Below, one piece after another: positions 8,605-16,491 of a stretch of 64,000 nucleotides of DNA. Each line of letters starts with the position of its first letter. Position 1 is the first letter of the stretch. Source of the stretch: Pseudomonas orientalis (GTDB lineage: Bacteria; Pseudomonadota; Gammaproteobacteria; Pseudomonadales; Pseudomonadaceae); assembly GCF_022807995.1 (NCBI RefSeq), contig NZ_CP094351.1, positions 2,635,001 to 2,699,000 on the forward strand. The letters are read 5' to 3'. Below the pieces are notes generated by a model. It searched no databases and was not told the origin of the DNA. It saw only the letters and a program-made list of their open reading frames with translations. A program made the translations under genes and the position numbers.

Positions 8605-9225
8605 CTAGCTTGTGACTTCGTCCGGTTCAGTCGGCTTGATCTTCTCCAGGTTCGACAGCGCGACCTTTTTGAATCGTGATGAAAGGCGGCGTAATCGCTT
8701 ATGCATAATGATCGAATACACGCAGGCAATGGAGCAGACGACCGTTATGAGCGTTTGGTACTCGGGGGGCGCATAAAAAAATGCGGTGAGGGCTCCTGCA
8801 AAAGCATTGAGGGCGGCTCCTCGAGCGATTCTATCCCTGCTGACATAGGCCTCCATTGTCCTGACGGCATCCGGAACCGAACGCGCTAGAATTGCAGCGC
8901 TTCGTTCATAGGAGTCTTTCTTCGGCGTTCCGGCAATAGCAAAATATATTGATGCGAGCTTATTTCGAACGCTTTCGGCGATATTCAGCTTTTCACCCAG
9001 TAGGCTGAATATTTCTCCGCTTCTTCTTATGAGATAGGAGGACGTGGTGTCGATATAAATGCCCAAAATGTAAGTGATGGGCAGGTAGATGACGATAAAA
9101 ACCTCTTTGTAATTATTTATCTTGTCGAATGACAGCGGATAGTAATGATGGAGTATTGCGGTCAGCCAGGCTGATGCGACCACGCCAGATATAAGATATT
9201 CGATCAGTGCTACGGCAAATTGCAT
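8605..9225 (-). CDS. Four-helix membrane protein paired with RES protein
   Basis: A 206-residue protein of no recognised family. Predicted membrane helices are at about 4-26, 42-62, 138-154 and 156-175; between helices 2 and 3 lies a charged cytosolic segment of about 75 residues, and the C-terminal 30 residues are basic then acidic. ATG 9225 has a GGAG six bases upstream. It follows the RES-domain gene on the same strand with 70 bp between, so they are probably co-transcribed. Both genes are AT-rich compared with their neighbours. A role as membrane partner, target or immunity for the RES protein is inference. Confidence 0.75.
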   Translation of the reverse strand: MQFAVALIEYLISGVVASAWLTAILHHYYPLSFDKINNYKEVFIVIYLPITYILGIYIDTTSSYLIRRSGEIFSLLGEKLNIAESVRNKLASIYFAIAGTPKKDSYERSAAILARSVPDAVRTMEAYVSRDRIARGAALNAFAGALTAFFYAPPEYQTLITVVCSIACVYSIIMHKRLRRLSSRFKKVALSNLEKIKPTEPDEVTS

Positions 9226-9295
9226 TTATTTCTCCGGTAGAGGGTATTCAAGCGCCAATGTGGTCAGGTGTTGGGACGGCGTGAGCGCCGAGGAC

Positions 9296-10243
9296 TCAGA
9301 TATATCCCTGTTGCGGTAGTAACTTGAATGGGGCGGTGTTGATGTCCTCGTAATCTTCTCGCTGGATGAGGGATTCGGTTTTTTTTCTGATCTGCTGGAT
9401 TTTTTTCATTACCTTTTGGTGCGCTGACAAAAATATCGACTCGTTACCAAAGTAGGGCACGCAGTGAAGTTGTCTTTTCTTCCTGGCAATGGGCAAAAGC
9501 ATCTGCTCGTAGCATGGGCGGTAATGTTCATCGCAGCGAGCAAGCCAGCCGGCGTGCAGGCGCGCCGCGGGAAATTCGTCCTCGGTCATTGCGAAATTCG
9601 TGACAGAGTCAATTGTCCCCCATGTGGCGTCCTGTTGGTTACGCTGTACTTTTACAGAGTCATAAGCGATTCCGTGATGCGCTTTATAGTTGCAATAATC
9701 GTTGTAGACCCGCCTGATGACCTCATAAAATCTTTCGTCTTGAGTGGCAAATAAAGAACTTAGCACTTGTGAAAATCTGGAACCGTCGTTGGCTGCATAC
9801 GTGAAGTGTGTGTCTTTGTTGAGCGTGAAATAACTGAATAGAAAATAGTCGCCAGGCTTGATACCACATTCTTTTAATGCAACAAACGGATGGTCGGCCA
9901 AATAAAGTTTGCGTTCGCCCTCGGCGTTGAAACGGCCGGCACGGACGTGTCCAGCGTTGGAGGTTGGGGGGAAGAAGTCATCGACCTTCAGAGGGGTCGA
10001 TAATAGCTGGTCAAGCTTTTTATCGCTTAGTCTTCGAACTCTTGAAAAGATCGAGCCTTTGCAGTAAGTGCGCGATACGATTTCAAACTCCGCAAAGCTG
10101 AAGCTGTTGGGTGTTGAGTCAGGCATGAGAAATTTTCGGATCGCTGCGCAATACCCTTCAATCCCACGGCAGGGATCAAATTTTTCGAAATTGGGTATTG
10201 GAGACGCATAGAAGCGACGCGGGAAGGGCGGCTCTATTTTCAT
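9296..10243 (-). CDS. RES-domain protein (possible NAD-acting enzyme)
   Basis: A 315-residue protein. The middle carries RES-domain features in order: Arg at FSRVR (68-70), GRFNAEG then LYLAD (103-117), ALKE with Glu125, and GIAYDSV with Ser196 followed by TNFAM. RES toxins (for example Xre-RES systems) are related to ADP-ribosyltransferases and degrade NAD+. Here there is no Xre-type antitoxin beside it; the partner is a four-helix membrane protein downstream. About 60 N-terminal and 60 C-terminal residues are extra to the domain. ATG 10243 has AAGGAT upstream. Family call is from motif order; activity is inference. Confidence 0.7.
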   Translation of the reverse strand: MKIEPPFPRRFYASPIPNFEKFDPCRGIEGYCAAIRKFLMPDSTPNSFSFAEFEIVSRTYCKGSIFSRVRRLSDKKLDQLLSTPLKVDDFFPPTSNAGHVRAGRFNAEGERKLYLADHPFVALKECGIKPGDYFLFSYFTLNKDTHFTYAANDGSRFSQVLSSLFATQDERFYEVIRRVYNDYCNYKAHHGIAYDSVKVQRNQQDATWGTIDSVTNFAMTEDEFPAARLHAGWLARCDEHYRPCYEQMLLPIARKKRQLHCVPYFGNESIFLSAHQKVMKKIQQIRKKTESLIQREDYEDINTAPFKLLPQQGYI

Positions 10244-10382
10244 ACTTAAATCCTTTTAAGATATTGAGCCCTGCTGCCCTTGAGTACAGTCACCACTCCT
10301 CGTTGCAGTCAGGCGGGCGCATTATGACTTAATGCTCCTGCTCGCCGCAAAGTGTCTCTGCCAGGGTCAGGGATAGCCGACT

Positions 10383-11528
10383 TCAGGCAACCCCAGGCGC
10401 TTGCCTATCAAGCGGCACTCGCACCTGAAACACCGTGCCCTGTTCCGTGTCGGAGCTGACCTCAATCGATCCCCCATGGGAGGCGACGATTTCCGAGGCG
10501 ATGAACAGGCCCAGGCCCAGGCCTTCGGTGGGGCCGTGGTTGACTGCGGTACGCTGGGAGAAACGGCCCATGGGGTTGAAGATGAACGGGAGCACGTCCT
10601 CGGGTATCGCTTCGCCGCTGTTGTGCACGGTGAATACTGCGAACTTTTCCTGTGTACCCAGCTCGACCTGGATAGGTCGCGTGGTGTCCCCATGCTGCAC
10701 CGCGTTGCTGATGATGTTCGAAAACACCTGCTCCATCCGCCCGCCGTCAAACTTGCCTGAAACGCTTGTGTTCGCGTCGAACATCACGATGGCCTCGGGA
10801 TGAAACGCGCGGATTTCTTCCACCACACGCTGACACAGCGGTGAAAGGTTGATATCGGCGGTTTTGACCGGAATGCCCGGCCCCATCTGGCAGCGGGTCA
10901 GGTCGAGCAGGTCGCCGACGATCTGGCTCGCGCGGCGCACGCTGGTGTAGACCTGATTGGCGATCTTGGTCGCCCGGGCGCCTGCGTCCTGGGAGCGGCG
11001 CAGCACATCGGCACCCAGCAGGATTGCGCCGAGTGGGGTGCGCAAGTCGTGGCCGAGGATGCCCAGGAACATGTTGCGCGAGGCCTCGACCGCCCGTGAA
11101 TAGCTGGCGATGGACTCGGCCAGGGCCTGGTCAATGGCTTCGTGGAAGCGGGTCATGTCGTCGACGTTGATCGGTGTGCCGTCCTTGACCTGGCGCATCC
11201 ACTGGCTGACCACACTGGTGCGCAGCGCGCGGTATTCCGAGACCATCTGGTCGATGGTGAACCCGGCCATCAGCCGCGTCATTGCATGGGTTTCCGCCGC
11301 GGTTTCCTGTTCATCCGCCGGGGCCTGGCCCTGGGCCTTGGCGATTTGCTCGCGCCGGGTCTGCTTGGTGCGCAGATCGCTGACGATGGCCAGCAGCATC
11401 TGCTCGGCATGGTCGCGCAGCGCGACGCTGTCGAGTTCCTCGCCCGGCGTGTCGATGGTTCTGGCGAAATCTTCCCAGGCCTGCAGAATGGGCTCGAGGT
11501 TTTCCAGAATGAAGTCGGGCAGGCGCAT
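10383..11528 (-). CDS. Cytosolic sensor histidine kinase
   Basis: A 381-residue protein without membrane segments. The N-terminal part (about 1-150) resembles an RsbRD-type helical sensor domain. It is followed by the phospho-acceptor helix FLGILGHDLRTPLGAIL (H box), the N box VFSNIISNAVQHG, and G boxes TEGLGLGLFIASEI and GGSIEVSSDTEQGTVF. It should autophosphorylate and act on a response regulator, but none is encoded next to it, so it is an orphan. ATG 11528 is preferred to an upstream in-frame start because the preceding residues are low-complexity and the family begins near MRLPDFI. Confidence 0.88.
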   Translation of the reverse strand: MRLPDFILENLEPILQAWEDFARTIDTPGEELDSVALRDHAEQMLLAIVSDLRTKQTRREQIAKAQGQAPADEQETAAETHAMTRLMAGFTIDQMVSEYRALRTSVVSQWMRQVKDGTPINVDDMTRFHEAIDQALAESIASYSRAVEASRNMFLGILGHDLRTPLGAILLGADVLRRSQDAGARATKIANQVYTSVRRASQIVGDLLDLTRCQMGPGIPVKTADINLSPLCQRVVEEIRAFHPEAIVMFDANTSVSGKFDGGRMEQVFSNIISNAVQHGDTTRPIQVELGTQEKFAVFTVHNSGEAIPEDVLPFIFNPMGRFSQRTAVNHGPTEGLGLGLFIASEIVASHGGSIEVSSDTEQGTVFQVRVPLDRQAPGVA

Positions 11529-11651
11529 GTCTGTAATCCTGAAGGGAGGCGGGCAGAAAAGCGAAGCTGCGCAGGTGTAGGAAATTCCCGGCAGTGTAGG
11601 AGGTTGTTCGTCGCTTTTAAAGCCCGGCCTGCGACAGGCAGACATTGGACA

Positions 11652-11891
11652 TTACAGCCCCAATGTCAGCGACCGCAGCCGTTGTTCCACCACGCTGTCA
11701 AAATGACTGGCCAACGCCTCGCAGTGCTCCGACGTGAGCCCTTCACAGCAAGTTATTCCCAGCACGAACCCCTGGGCTTTGGCACCGCCTTTGACGGCAA
11801 GAATCATCGACCCCGCCAGTTCGATCTCGCGCAGAATTCTGTCAGCCTGTCGTTTTATAGGGCCGGGCAAATCGTTTATGGCTTCTTTCAT
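11652..11891 (-). CDS. Small conserved hypothetical protein
   Basis: A 79-residue protein starting MKEAINDLPGPIKRQADRI, with GGEN-free, soluble sequence ending VVEQRLRSLTLGL. GGAG lies 11 bases before ATG 11891; a second in-frame ATG at 11909 is possible. It has two cysteines in ITCCEG. It lies upstream of the histidine kinase on the same strand (124 bp gap) and may be co-transcribed with it. No function is recognised. Confidence 0.55.
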   Translation of the reverse strand: MKEAINDLPGPIKRQADRILREIELAGSMILAVKGGAKAQGFVLGITCCEGLTSEHCEALASHFDSVVEQRLRSLTLGL

Positions 11892-12078
11892 GGCCGTCTC
11901 CGCAGGCATTCACTCACACACACACAAGGCAACAGAGGCACTGTCGGCCTCTTGAAAGCATCGACCGGAGGATGGTTCAAGAGTTTCGTCGTGCACGGCT
12001 GGAAGGCGATGATGTGCAGGGCCGTCGTTGCCCTGTGGCCGCTTGGCAGCCGACGGGTATCCAATTGATACGCCTCGG

Positions 12079-12530
12079 TCCAAATGTGGGAGGGGGCTTG
12101 CTCCCGATGGGCATAGGTATCTACACAACTCTGTAGCGGCCAACGCTGGCACGCTAACCACGATGCGCAGCGAGTCGCTCTTGATCTGGCTTTTGATCTT
12201 GATCTTAGGCGCCCCGTTAAACCACGCTGGCCGAACGCAGGCTTGAATTCGTGGGTAACCCGGCAGGACGCCGGGTTAGCCGCACTGGGCCATGGATGGC
12301 CCATTGCGGCGGCCCACGGATTCAAGCCTGCGTTCGGGCACACCGAGCCCAAGCGAGGTGCCGAGTGGTGGGGCAAGAGCGTTTTGCTTACTTTTGCGCT
12401 TTTCAAAAGTGAGCCGCTGTAAAAGCGGAACCTATAGCAGCCGTTACCGCAGAAACGGATATGTACTCGATCTGATCCAACATTCTGGTCAGTCCTGAGG
12501 CCGCCATCGGGGGCAAGCCCCCTCCCACAT
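12079..12530 (+). repeat. Approx. 450-bp palindromic repeat, copy A (empty)
   Basis: This is an intact copy of a repeat that also occurs at 33787-35360 and 59425-61030. It begins and ends with REP-like GTGGGAGGGGGCTTGC / GCAAGCCCCCTCCCAC hairpins. Inside is a large nested palindrome: arms at 12230-12255 and 12313-12338, then AACCCGGC/GCCGGGTT and GGGCCAT/ATGGCCC. Further hairpins follow at 12390-12450. The other two copies carry an IS110 element at the position equivalent to about 12331-12339; this copy does not. No gene is seen across 11892-12793. Confidence 0.85.
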
Positions 12531-12793
12531 TTTGACCTCGGAGCGTCAGGTAGAAACGCGTCGGCTGTCCGGCCGTCACGGGAGCAAGCTCCCTCACTAC
12601 AGATCCGGTGTCGCGCCAAAGTTGTGTAGATACCTATGCCCCGATGGGGGTGTGTCAGTTGATGAATCTTTCACTGATCCACCGCTATCGGGAGCAAGCC
12701 TCCTCTCACATTTGGACCCAGGTTTTTCAGACGGATCACCGCGCGCCGTCTGGCGTGTAGCGCAACGCATGAATGCGCCACGCGCTGAAGTGC
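12531..12793. repeat. REP-type hairpins between repeat copy A and LysR gene
   Basis: No gene is seen here. The stretch holds further REP-like hairpins (gggagcaagctccct near 12580; gctatcgggagcaagcctcc near 12690) and an inverted copy of the 18-base segment TAGGTATCTACACAACTT that also begins the large repeat. It continues the repeat cluster downstream of the convergent genes. Confidence 0.55.
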
Positions 12794-13669
12794 TCAGCCG
12801 CGCAGCACCAGCGCCATATCCGGGTATTGCACGCACATGAAGTCGACGAAAGCGCGCACTTTGGGAGCCGCCAGGCGCCTTGAGGTGTGCAGCACCCAGA
12901 GCTGCGGCTCGACGCCGGCCACCGTGCCCCATTGCACCAGTTCGCCCCGGGCCAACGGGGCGCCGGCGATGGACAGAGGAATCAGGGCAACACCGCCGCC
13001 GGCGATGGCCGCATCGCGCACCATCAGTAACGAAGAGAATTGCAGTCTGGGGATCGGTTCCAGAATCAATTGCCCGCCGTCCAGATGCCAATGGGTCGGC
13101 GTGAATCCCGGCGTGACGATGCCGGCTACGGGCCTGATCGCGCCGGGCTGCGGCCTGGGTATGTCGGGTGCGGCCACCACCACTAGGCGGTCTTTGGCGA
13201 AGCATCTGCCGACGAGGTCGCTGTCCGGGCTCGGGTTGATGCGGATGGCGACGTCGAAGTGTTCTTCAACCAAGTCCACCTGGCGGTCTTCCGCCACTAC
13301 CTCAATGACGACGTCCGGATAGGCTGCACAGAAGCGGGCGCCAATTGCGCCCATTGCCAGCTGGGAGAACAGTATCGGCGCCGCCACGCGCAAGCGACCG
13401 CGTGGCGTCGAAACGCCCTCGCGTACGGCGGTCATGGCTTCCGTCACTTCACCCAGCGGGCCTTGGGTGCGCGACATCAGCAGCTCGCCGGCTTCGGTTA
13501 GTTTCAGCCCGCGCGCACTGCGCTCAATCAGCCGCACACCCAGTTGTTCTTCCAGATCGGCGATTCGGCGCGACAGGGTGGCCTTGGACACACCGCTCGC
13601 GCGGCTGGCTTTGCCCAAGCCTTCATGGGTGGCGACCTGGATGAAGTCGATCAGCGCGTTGAGGTTCAT
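12794..13669 (-). CDS. LysR-family transcriptional regulator
   Basis: A 291-residue DNA-binding regulator. The winged helix-turn-helix is at about 1-60 (MNLNALIDFIQVATHEG, ASGVSKATLSRRIADLEEQL), followed by the periplasmic-binding-like effector domain (GRLRVAAPILFSQLAMGAIG). It is divergent from the NmrA-like oxidoreductase gene with 115 bp between, the usual arrangement in which a LysR protein controls its neighbour. The effector is unknown. The 3' end abuts the REP-rich region. Confidence 0.9.
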   Translation of the reverse strand: MNLNALIDFIQVATHEGLGKASRASGVSKATLSRRIADLEEQLGVRLIERSARGLKLTEAGELLMSRTQGPLGEVTEAMTAVREGVSTPRGRLRVAAPILFSQLAMGAIGARFCAAYPDVVIEVVAEDRQVDLVEEHFDVAIRINPSPDSDLVGRCFAKDRLVVVAAPDIPRPQPGAIRPVAGIVTPGFTPTHWHLDGGQLILEPIPRLQFSSLLMVRDAAIAGGGVALIPLSIAGAPLARGELVQWGTVAGVEPQLWVLHTSRRLAAPKVRAFVDFMCVQYPDMALVLRG

Positions 13670-13784
13670 GGTGTTCCGTTTTTGAGACGAGGTGTCTGGA
13701 TTCTGTGGTCTTCGTTTTCGTTATGCAACGGTTTACTTTGCACTCGAACCCAAACCCATTGATCCACCCGCAGGAGTTTCAACC

Positions 13785-14660
13785 ATGAGCATTCTCGTCA
13801 TCGGCGCCACCGGCACCGTCGGTTCACTCGTCACCCAGGGCCTTGCCGCGCAAGGCGCGCAGGTCAAAGCCCTGGTGCGCCAACCAGGCAAACGGGAATT
13901 CCCGGCCGGCGTCACCCAAGTGGTCGGCGACCTCACTGATGTCGCGTCCATGCGCGCCGCACTGGCCTCGGTGCGTACCCTGTTTCTGCTCAATGCCGTG
14001 ACGCCCGACGAGGTGACGCAAGCGCTCATCGCGCTGAACCTCGCGCGGGAGGCCGGCATCGAGCGGATCGTTTACCTATCCGTGATCCATGCCGACACCT
14101 TCACCCAGGTCCCGCACTTTACCGGCAAGTACAGCGTTGAGCGCATGATTGACAGCCTCGACATCCCGGCGACGGTGCTGCGCCCGGCGTACTTCATGCA
14201 AAACGACCGGATGGTCCAGCAGACGATCCAGGACTATTCGGTGTACCCGATGCCCATCGGCTCGGCCGGTGTCGCCATGATTGATACGCGGGACATTGCC
14301 GATATTGCCGTTGCGGAGCTGCTGCGCCGCGATCGGGCAGCCACTGCGCTGGAGCGCGTGACGCTGGAGCTGGTTGGGCCGCAGGCGCTGACGGGGGCCG
14401 ATGTGGCCAAACTCTGGAGTTCGGCCCTGGGCCGTGAGATAGCCTACGGCGGCGATGACGTTGCCGCGTTTGAAACACAGTTGGCTGCCTACGGTCCGGC
14501 CTGGCTGGCGTATGACATGCGTCTGATGATGGAAGGTATCCAGGCGTTCGGCATGCAGGCAGCGCAGGGCGCTGTGGCGCGGCTTGAGGCGATCCTCGGG
14601 CGCCCGTTGCGCAGGTATCAGGACTTCGTGGGCGAGTCGGTGACGACTACTGCCGCTTAA
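13785..14660 (+). CDS. NmrA/SDR-family NAD(P)-binding protein
   Basis: A 291-residue cytosolic protein starting at ATG 13785, with CAGGAG nine bases upstream. MSILVIGATGTVGSLVTQGL has the GxxGxxG nucleotide-binding loop of atypical short-chain dehydrogenases; ALVRQPGK, VGDLTDVASM and IVYLSVIHAD follow the NmrA/azoreductase-like pattern. Such proteins bind NAD(P) and act as quinone or azo reductases or redox sensors; the substrate here is unknown. It is probably controlled by the divergent LysR regulator. Confidence 0.87.
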   Translation: MSILVIGATGTVGSLVTQGLAAQGAQVKALVRQPGKREFPAGVTQVVGDLTDVASMRAALASVRTLFLLNAVTPDEVTQALIALNLAREAGIERIVYLSVIHADTFTQVPHFTGKYSVERMIDSLDIPATVLRPAYFMQNDRMVQQTIQDYSVYPMPIGSAGVAMIDTRDIADIAVAELLRRDRAATALERVTLELVGPQALTGADVAKLWSSALGREIAYGGDDVAAFETQLAAYGPAWLAYDMRLMMEGIQAFGMQAAQGAVARLEAILGRPLRRYQDFVGESVTTTAA

Positions 14661-14673
14661 GCCTCCTGTAACC

Positions 14674-14766
14674 CGTGGCGAGGGAGTTTGCTCCCGCTGG
14701 GCCGCGAAGCGGTCCCGGAAAATGGGCCTGCTACGCAGTCCAGCGGGAGCAAGCTCCCTCGCCACA
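14674..14766. repeat. REP doublet
   Basis: Two inverted REP-like units (gtggcgagggagtttgctcc and gggagcaagctccctcgcc) flank a short spacer containing ccgcgaagcgg. This is the usual Pseudomonas intergenic doublet, placed between convergent NmrA-like and chemoreceptor genes. Confidence 0.75.
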
Positions 14767-14825
14767 GTGCTGGGCTCTTTCTTAACGGACTGGCATTACG
14801 GCTCGACCGCTCCTGGGAGATTGAA

Positions 14826-16319
14826 TCAGGGATGAAACCTGCGCCCCAGCGCATCCAGGCGGACGGCGATCGGTGGCAGGCGTTCGCTGCTGCGGGCCAG
14901 GGTTTCCACGTCGTCGGCGGTGTTTTGCGCGATGTGCTGCACCGATTGCAGGCGCTCGACAATTTCCAGGTTCGCCGAGCTCTGCTCGCGGGTGGTGGTG
15001 ACGATGCGGCCATTGAGTTGGTCGATATGTGCAATGTCTTCGCCGACGGCGCGCAGCATATCGACAGCCACCTGGCTGTCTTCCACGCAACGCTCCACCC
15101 CCTGGCGGCTATCGTGCATGGCTTCGACGGCCTGGCGACTGCCTTGCTGCAGGCCTTCGATGATGGTTCTGATTTCCTGGGTGGAGAGGGCGGTGCGCTG
15201 GGCCAGGCTGCGCACCTCGTCGGCGACCACCGCAAAGCCACGGCCTTGCTCGCCGGCGCGGGCGGCTTCGATGGCGGCGTTGAGGGCGAGCAGGTTGGTC
15301 TGGTTGGCGATGCTGCTGATCACCTCCAGCACCGAACCGATTTGCTCCGCCTGCACGGCCAGCGATTGCACGGTCGATTCGGTGCCATTGATGCGCGAGG
15401 CCAGTTGCGTGATTTCATGCTGGGCACGCCCCACGCTTTGCTGACCGCGCTCAATCTGCTGGCTGGCCTGACCCGCATGCTCCACGGCCTGTTCGACGTG
15501 CACAGTGATGTGGCCGGTGGCGTCTTCCATGCGCTGCATCGAGCCGGTCATTTCATTGATTTGCGCCAGTTGATGCCGCGCGCCTTTTTCCAGGGTGCCG
15601 CTGGCGGTGGCCAGTTCCTGGCCGAGTTGGCCCAGGCCATGGGAGTCGCGCGCGACGCCGTCGATCAGGTGGGTAAGCTGCTGCAGGAAGTGGTCGAAGC
15701 GCTTGGCCAGGGACACGTGCTCCTTGTCCTCACCCTTGGCCGTTTCTTCGCTGAACTGCGAGGTGACGGCGAGCATTTTTTCCAGCATTTCCTGGCTTTC
15801 AACCGCTTCGGCGTGGCTGTGCACGGCGAGGTAGAGCAGGGCGACGCTTTCCATCACCACATAGAAGGCGTGCACGAAGATCATGGTCCAGCCGCCGTGA
15901 TGTTGCATCACAAACACCGGCCAGCCTTGATGCTGCAGGGCGTGGAACACCAGGTGATGCACGGCGATGGTCAGCGCCGCCACCAGGATCGGCAGCCAGT
16001 CACGGTAGAACGTCAGCACGGCGAGCAGCGCGAAGATACCGAAGTGCGCTTCGATGACTCCCTGCGCCTGGTTGATGTGCAAGGCTGCCATCACCATCAG
16101 GCCGGCACCGAGTGCGCAGCGCATCACGCGAGTGCCGCCGATGGCGCGATACAGCGCGGTCAGCACCACGCCGGTGCCGCCACCGACGATCACCGCCTGG
16201 GTGAAAGTGTCATGCCAGAAACCCAGCCCGAGGGAGAACAGGAACATCAGCCAGATCAGCGCCAGCATGATGCGGTCGGCCTTGCGGTAGTGCTCCAGAA
16301 AGCGCGTGCGGAGGGGCAT
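14826..16319 (-). CDS. Methyl-accepting chemotaxis protein with polytopic membrane sensor
   Basis: A 497-residue chemoreceptor. The N-terminal 170 residues contain about six membrane helices (17-35, 41-58, 64-80, 93-116, 117-130, 143-166) and no periplasmic ligand domain. This part is rich in histidine (positions 81, 92, 121, 122, 126, 130, 140, 141, 150). The cytosolic signalling domain has the conserved hairpin tip at 332-370 ([35 protein letters not shown]), which contacts CheA/CheW. No HAMP is obvious. The stimulus is unknown; heme, metal or redox sensing by the His-rich helices is a guess. Confidence 0.88.
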   Translation of the reverse strand: MPLRTRFLEHYRKADRIMLALIWLMFLFSLGLGFWHDTFTQAVIVGGGTGVVLTALYRAIGGTRVMRCALGAGLMVMAALHINQAQGVIEAHFGIFALLAVLTFYRDWLPILVAALTIAVHHLVFHALQHQGWPVFVMQHHGGWTMIFVHAFYVVMESVALLYLAVHSHAEAVESQEMLEKMLAVTSQFSEETAKGEDKEHVSLAKRFDHFLQQLTHLIDGVARDSHGLGQLGQELATASGTLEKGARHQLAQINEMTGSMQRMEDATGHITVHVEQAVEHAGQASQQIERGQQSVGRAQHEITQLASRINGTESTVQSLAVQAEQIGSVLEVISSIANQTNLLALNAAIEAARAGEQGRGFAVVADEVRSLAQRTALSTQEIRTIIEGLQQGSRQAVEAMHDSRQGVERCVEDSQVAVDMLRAVGEDIAHIDQLNGRIVTTTREQSSANLEIVERLQSVQHIAQNTADDVETLARSSERLPPIAVRLDALGRRFHP

Positions 16320-16453
16320 TCACGGTTACTCCATGTGGTTTGGCCAGGAATCAAGCACGCGGCGTGCCACGCGCATGGCGGGTCAAGAGCCAGGTGGGTG
16401 CGGCGACAAGATACGGCAATCGGTTATCGGCACGCCGCAGGGAGACTTTAAGA

Positions 16454-16477
16454 ACGGCTGCCCGGGCAGGCAGCCGT
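16454..16477 (-). terminator. Hairpin downstream of TonB receptor gene
   Basis: A perfect 9-bp inverted repeat, ACGGCTGCC/GGCAGCCGT with a 6-base loop, begins 15 bp past the receptor stop codon. On the minus strand it is followed by TCTTAAAG, a weak T-tract. Confidence 0.55.
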
Positions 16478-16491
16478 GATCGCAATGACGA

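Noticed and set aside
11940-12800. CRISPR array in the repeat-rich 12-kb region
   Set aside because: The repeats are palindromic, of uneven spacing and not a regular repeat-spacer series; no cas genes are present.
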